The notes below the pieces were generated by a model. The model was not told the DNA's origin, ran no database searches, and saw nothing but the letters and a program-made list of their open reading frames with translations. A DNA stretch of 10,368 bases from Strigomonas culicis (taxonomy: Eukaryota > Euglenozoa > Kinetoplastea > Trypanosomatida > Trypanosomatidae). Below, one piece after another: positions 7,409-10,368 of the stretch. How positions within the stretch are numbered: the first letter of the stretch is position 1; each line of letters begins with the position of its first letter. A program made the position numbers and the translations under genes. Where the stretch lies: contig AUXH01000653.1 in the NCBI GenBank assembly GCA_000482145.1, positions 1 through 10,368 of the forward strand, in the 5' to 3' direction.

Positions 7409-7429
7409 AAAAAAGGTTTTACCTTTTTT
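7409..7429 (-). other. Short perfect hairpin next to 7368-7402
   Basis: Nine perfect pairs (7409-7417 with 7421-7429) close a three-base loop: A6-GGT, loop, ACC-T6 on the plus strand. The shape resembles an intrinsic terminator, but trypanosomatid mRNAs are not ended that way; its role, if any, is unknown. Confidence 0.4.
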
Positions 7430-7752
7430 TATGTGTTGTTTCTAAATAAAAAAAAAAAACGTGTATATATAGGGAGAAAAAGAGATAAGAGAGGCAGGAG
7501 AAATGAATATGTACATGTATTCTTTTTGTTTTCATAGAAATTATACAAACAATAAGAGAAATAATAATAATTAAAAAAAAACAAGAGTTTGATACTATCA
7601 CGAGAAAGAGAGCCATCTTTTTTTTTTGTTGATAATCATAGTAATGTTTTACATCGTTCCCTCTTACATACAATTATGCAAGGTATGTATCAGGAAAAAA
7701 AAACAGATAAACAGGTAAATATACATTCTGTTTGTTTTGTACAAAAGATCTT

Positions 7753-7825
7753 TTCAATTCTCCCCTTCTTTTTTTTTTCCTTTTCAACCCACACGTGTTA
7801 AAAAAAAAAGAAAGGGAGAATTAAA
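7753..7825 (-). other. 26-bp stem-loop in the CFAP263 3' UTR
   Basis: Positions 7753-7778 pair with 7800-7825 around a 21-base loop (7779-7799). On the plus strand 24 of 26 positions are Watson-Crick. The two exceptions (C7755/A7823 and C7765/A7813) become G-U wobbles in the minus-strand transcript, so the sense RNA would form an unbroken 26-pair stem. Ten pairs are a T10/A10 run, but the other sixteen are mixed sequence. The loop contains the palindrome ACACGTGT. It starts about 170 bases after the CFAP263 stop codon. This is the longest mixed-sequence inverted repeat I found in the window. A regulatory role is inference. Confidence 0.65.
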
Positions 7826-7995
7826 CAGACGAGAAAGAAAAGAAAAGTAAAGAAATAAAAGAAAAAACATGCCAGAGGCACGGATGGTGTTTCTTTTTTT
7901 CTTTTCTTTTCTTTTCTTTTCTGTGTTGTCACAAGCCGTATGTAAACGAACTACCACAGTCACCGCCCCACAATTTTCTTTGGTTAAGGATGTCT

Positions 7996-8889
7996 TTACT
8001 GCGGAGGGGGCGAGCCCTGCCGCTTCCGATCTAGTAAAGACTTGGTGCTGCCTACCACGGTGCTATTATTATTAATGTCCTTGCTCTTGGGCTTCGGCCG
8101 GCTAGGGGCCGTCGCCGCGGCGCGCGCCGGTTTCTTCTTTCGCTGCGCGGCGTAGTCAAGCGCGGCGTTTTGCTCCTTCGTAAGCTGGCGCGTCTGCTGC
8201 TGCAGCACCTTCACTTGGCCCCCCGCGATGTCCACCTTGCGCGTCCAGTTCTTCACCGCCTTCTCCAGCTCGAAGAGCTCCGCCTTCTGTGCGATGTACT
8301 CCTCCACCTTCGGCACCTCCATCGCCTCCTGCTGCGCCTTGATGGCGTGGAAGCGTTTCTCCGTCCGCGTGGCCTCCTGCTCCACGACGACGATCTCCTC
8401 CTGGCACTTGTGAAGGTACTCCTGGCGACTCTTGTTGTCCTTCCGCAGCCGCGTCTGCTCCGTCGTCAGCATGTTGAGGTCGTTCGTGAGGGTGTTGAGT
8501 GTCTGCACCGTCCGCGTCGAGATGTTCTTCAGCGCGGCCAGCTCATTGTTCTTCTTCTCCATGCGCTCTGCGAGCTGTTCATTCTCGATGTGGAGTTGGT
8601 CGAAATCGACCGGCTGGAAGGAGCTGCCGGCCGCCTGCCGCTGGCGCACATGCTGTTGAATCGTCGCGATGCGCTTCTCCTCCATCGTCGTCTGCGTCAG
8701 AAGCTTGTCATAGTAGTTCTCCTGCGTCTTGTAGCGGCGCTCCATGTACCGCTGCAACTCTTCCGCCGACACGCGAAAACCGTGCGGCTCCGTCGGATCC
8801 GTGGCGGCCGCCGCGCCGCCGTCGTCTTCCTCCTCGTCGTTTACCACTTCGCGTAGAAACTGCTGCACCTCTAGACGCAGCTCCCGCAT
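7996..8889 (-). CDS. CFAP263/CCDC113 homologue, C-terminal part after a frameshift
   Basis: This frame holds the conserved coiled-coil core of CFAP263 (CCDC113). Counting from the Met at 8889, DFDQLHIENEQL is at 95-106 and VPKVEEYIAQKAELFELEKA with NWTRKVDIA is at 192-222. Both match the family pattern of an FxQLKIEN patch and a later PxVxxYxxxK...LEK...WxRKVxIA helix, also found more loosely in the sister protein CFAP184/CCDC96. The C-terminus is Lys/Ala/Pro-rich and ends in TAA. In ciliates the CFAP263-CFAP184 pair is reported at the base of radial spoke 3 near the nexin-dynein regulatory complex, so an axonemal role is expected. The Met at 8889 is probably not a real start: the helix continues upstream in the other frame once one base at 8893-8896 is ignored. 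The whole gene would span 7996-9679, about 560 residues, longer than animal CCDC113 (about 377) because of low-complexity N-terminal sequence. The family call is strong. Confidence 0.88.
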   Translation of the reverse strand: MRELRLEVQQFLREVVNDEEEDDGGAAAATDPTEPHGFRVSAEELQRYMERRYKTQENYYDKLLTQTTMEEKRIATIQQHVRQRQAAGSSFQPVDFDQLHIENEQLAERMEKKNNELAALKNISTRTVQTLNTLTNDLNMLTTEQTRLRKDNKSRQEYLHKCQEEIVVVEQEATRTEKRFHAIKAQQEAMEVPKVEEYIAQKAELFELEKAVKNWTRKVDIAGGQVKVLQQQTRQLTKEQNAALDYAAQRKKKPARAAATAPSRPKPKSKDINNNSTVVGSTKSLLDRKRQGSPPPQ

Positions 8890-9679
8890 CCGTTTTGTTC
8901 GCCTCCTCCACCGTTGCGAGCAGCGTGCTCTTGTACTCGTCCTCCTTCCGCACCCGCTGCGATTCCTGCTGGAGCAGCAGCTGGCTCTGCTGATTCAGCA
9001 TCGCGATCTTGTCGCTGAGGTGCACGTATACGTCCTCCTCACTCAGCGACTTGCGGCGATAGCTCTGCCCACGGCGGTGCACGGAGCTGCTCGCGTGCAT
9101 GTTGTTGCTGCTGCTGTTATTCGCACCCTCGACGCCGCCCGGCGGCATCCAGGTGCTCCCGCCTGCACTGCTCGCGTCCGCACGGGACAGGTCATCGGTG
9201 CCGGTGGGCATCTCACCGCTCTGCGGCACCACGATCGCGCCGGCCAGGATGCCTTTGCTGTTGCCCTGCTGCTGCTGCTGCTGCCGCTTCAGCTCCTGGA
9301 CGTTGACGTTGAACATGTTGGTCTCCTCTTTTAAGCACCGCACCTCGTTCTTCAGCTCCTCCATCATCTCGGCCACCTCGGCCTCATCGAAATGCTCGAG
9401 GTCCAGCAGCAGCAGCTCATCCGCCGAGGGGTACGAGCTCGTGTACATCTCCGCCAGCAGGACGCAGTTTGCCGCAATCGCGGTGCTATCCACTCCACCC
9501 CCCGCATTGTTGGTATTGGAAGCAGCATTGGTATTACTCATGTGGCTGTTTGTTCCGCTGAGGATGCTGCCCGCGCTCACAAGACCGGTCGTGCTGTTCC
9601 CAACATTATTCGGACTCGTGTGCGTCGCTGCAGCAGGGCTCAGCATGGCGTTTCCCGGAGAGTCTCTTCTATCTGCCAT
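8708..9679 (-). CDS. CFAP263/CCDC113 homologue, N-terminal part; frame lost after residue 262
   Basis: The start at 9679 is the first ATG of the long frame, about 91 bases after the predicted acceptor. Residues 1-75 are Ser/Asn/Thr/Ala-rich and disordered. A helix at about 86-135 contains EELKNEVRCLKEETNMF, matching the N-terminal ETEMF element of CCDC113 and favouring CFAP263 over CFAP184. A Gln6 run follows at 133-138, then a disordered linker (about 138-212), then a second helix from about 213 (HLSDKIAMLNQQ...) reaching VEEANK at 257-262. From residue 263 on, the open frame turns into Arg/Gly-rich sequence typical of GC-rich DNA read out of frame and stops at 8708. That 61-residue tail is judged not real. 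The conserved helix instead continues in the frame of 7996-8889. So this and the next entry are two halves of one gene, split by an indel in the sequence or the genome. Confidence 0.85.
   Translation of the reverse strand: MADRRDSPGNAMLSPAAATHTSPNNVGNSTTGLVSAGSILSGTNSHMSNTNAASNTNNAGGGVDSTAIAANCVLLAEMYTSSYPSADELLLLDLEHFDEAEVAEMMEELKNEVRCLKEETNMFNVNVQELKRQQQQQQGNSKGILAGAIVVPQSGEMPTGTDDLSRADASSAGGSTWMPPGGVEGANNSSSNNMHASSSVHRRGQSYRRKSLSEEDVYVHLSDKIAMLNQQSQLLLQQESQRVRKEDEYKSTLLATVEEANKTDAGAASRGAAVSTRSGKRRGGRRRRRGGRHGSDGAARFSRVGGRVAAVHGAPLQDAGELL
8893..8896 (-). other. Frameshift site in CFAP263 (A4 run)
   Basis: In the sense direction the codons read AAC AAA and then one surplus A before CGG ATG. 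Removing one A joins the frames as ANKRMRELRLEV, continuing an amphipathic helix that in CCDC113 is uninterrupted at this place. Possible causes are a homopolymer error in the assembly, a recent inactivating mutation, or a +1 ribosomal shift. The first seems most likely, since both halves keep good coding character. Confidence 0.8.
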
Positions 9680-9748
9680 ATGGGTATGTTTTTAGCTTTT
9701 TTTTTCTTATAGTAAAGGTTTCGGTATACGCCTTGGATGTATCTATTT

Positions 9749-9760
9749 TTATATATACAT
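9749..9760 (-). other. Minimal upstream ORF in the CFAP263 leader
   Basis: If the acceptor at 9771 is used, the first ATG in the mRNA is at 9760-9758. It opens a three-codon frame (Met-Tyr-Ile) closed by TAA at 9751-9749, in the same phase as the main start 69 bases downstream. The other two genes have no upstream ATG in their predicted leaders. Confidence 0.4.
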
Positions 9761-9770
9761 ATACGTATTC

Positions 9771-9816
9771 CTATTACGGAGAGACGAGACGAGACGAGAG
9801 AGAGAGAAAAAAAAAA
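9771..9816 (-). promoter_or_regulatory. Predicted trans-splice signal of CFAP263
   Basis: Plus-strand 9781-9816 is three GAGAC units, GA repeats and A10, so the sense strand has a T10-(CT)n-(GTCTC)n tract. The first AG after it is at 9772-9771, giving a 5' UTR of about 91 bases. A second purine-rich block at 9843-9866 with an AG at 9826-9825 could act as an alternative upstream acceptor. Confidence 0.65.
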
Positions 9817-10028
9817 CAGTAGTACTTATTAGATACATACACGGAGAGAAGAAAAGAAAAAAAAAACAATCGTAGTTAATTGTTGTTTTCCTACTGTACT
9901 CTTTGGATTTCTGAGATGCATTTTTTTTTTGTTCTAATACCATGTATATGTTGTGAGTAGATTGAAAAAAAGAGACACGATTGTATATAAGCATATTTGT
10001 TTATTTGTCTTTATATATATGTGTATAC

Positions 10029-10044
10029 TATATAGATCTATATA
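10029..10044. repeat. 16-base perfect palindrome
   Basis: The sequence TATATAGATCTATATA equals its own reverse complement. It lies in TA-rich spacer where such palindromes arise easily; no function is claimed. Confidence 0.6.
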
Positions 10045-10329
10045 TTTGTTTATATTTGTAAAGGAGAGGTGATGAAGCAAAGAATTATAAAATGTAGTAT
10101 TGGAATCTAATAATAATAATAAGACGTTTCAATGATACAAAAAAAAAGAAAACAATAATAATAATAGAAATGTACGAATAAAATAATAAAAAACGAAGAT
10201 TTTTTTTTTGTTGTTCTATCACAGCACATTAGTATTACAGCCTATGCATATATATATTTATTTATATAGGAACAAACGCGATTCACAAGAATAAAAAAAC
10301 CAGAAAAATATAGTTGAGGTTTATATGCA

Positions 10330-10332
<3 letters not shown>

Positions 10333-10368
<36 letters not shown>
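10333..10368. repeat. (TA)18 microsatellite running off the right edge
   Basis: Eighteen perfect TA units continue to the last base of the window. Its true length is unknown because the sequence ends inside it, which is typical of an assembly break in a simple repeat. Confidence 0.95.

Larger units (their letters stand above)
7104..7995. other. Spacer between CFAP263 and kinesin
   Basis: In the sense direction this is the CFAP263 3' UTR, the polyadenylation region and then the kinesin 5' UTR. It is AT-rich with many A and T runs and a (TTTTC)n stretch near 7900-7921. Three hairpins stand out (7753-7825, 7409-7429, 7368-7402). An 84-codon minus-strand open frame at 7419-7673 is hydrophobic and Phe/Ile/Tyr-rich; I see no family resemblance and do not call it a gene. 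Confidence 0.7.
9680..10368. other. AT-rich spacer upstream of CFAP263
   Basis: In the sense direction this runs from the 3' UTR of a gene beyond the right edge to the CFAP263 5' UTR. It contains TAA/AAT microsatellites (10109-10122, 10153-10167), T runs, a 16-base perfect palindrome at 10029-10044 and the (TA)n end. An 81-codon minus-strand open frame at 9749-9994 overlaps the predicted splice signal and looks like chance. No gene is supported. Confidence 0.7.

Noticed and set aside
7409..7429. Hairpin plus T run as a bacterial intrinsic terminator
   Set aside because: The gene set, trans-splice layout and ciliary proteins are eukaryotic; bacterial termination does not apply.
7419..7673. 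84-codon hydrophobic minus-strand open frame as a possible small membrane protein
   Set aside because: Phe/Ile/Tyr runs come from antisense A runs in spacer DNA; there is no splice tract directly ahead and no recognisable family.
8170..8856. 228-codon plus-strand Leu/Arg-rich open frame
   Set aside because: It is antisense to the CFAP263 coiled coil; Leu/His richness is the complement of Gln/Glu/Lys codons.
8708..8889. CFAP263 halves read as two independent genes overlapping by about 180 bases
   Set aside because: Family motifs are shared between the halves, the Arg/Gly tail of the first is out-of-frame sequence, and a single base reunites them.
8890..8899. Programmed -1 frameshift or a cis-intron explaining the CFAP263 break
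   Set aside because: The required shift is +1, no canonical slippery heptamer is present, and no GT...AG pair removing a sensible segment is evident; cis-introns are very rare in trypanosomatids.

Overview
The window looks like nuclear DNA from a kinetoplastid, most likely a trypanosomatid; I cannot name the genus. Three intronless, GC-rich protein genes lie head-to-tail on the minus strand. They are separated by AT-rich spacers full of homopolymers and microsatellites. Just upstream of each start codon, in the sense direction, is a long polypyrimidine tract followed by an AG. This is the layout of a polycistronic unit processed by spliced-leader trans-splicing. Two of the three genes belong to motor or axonemal families, which fits a flagellate.

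Reading in the direction of transcription (right to left): (1) 10368-9680 is AT-rich spacer ending in a polypyrimidine tract and splice acceptor. (2) 9679-7996 encodes a homologue of the cilia protein CFAP263/CCDC113, split into two overlapping open frames by one extra base in a run of four A (plus-strand T 8893-8896). (3) 7995-7104 is spacer holding the CFAP263 3' UTR, including a 26-bp stem-loop and two smaller hairpins, then the kinesin acceptor. (4) 7103-2649 encodes a 1484-residue N-terminal-motor kinesin, closest in motifs to kinesin-3. Its motor domain is swollen by three low-complexity inserts, and its C-terminal tail is very acidic and resembles a tubulin tail. (5) 2648-1663 is spacer with the kinesin 3' UTR, two more candidate hairpins and the next acceptor. 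(6) 1662-568 encodes a 364-residue disordered Ala/Glu/Lys/Pro-rich protein with three KPKRYVPP motifs, tentatively CDV3-like. (7) 567-1 is spacer ending in an (AG)13 tract that probably serves the next gene beyond the left edge.

The genes need not act together, because trypanosomatid polycistrons mix functions. Still, a ciliary coiled-coil protein and a kinesin side by side are both plausible flagellar or cytoskeletal components. No tRNA, rRNA, CRISPR, transposon or cis-intron was seen. The most unusual signals are the long sense-strand stem-loop in the CFAP263 3' UTR, the single-base frameshift in CFAP263, and the architecture of the kinesin.
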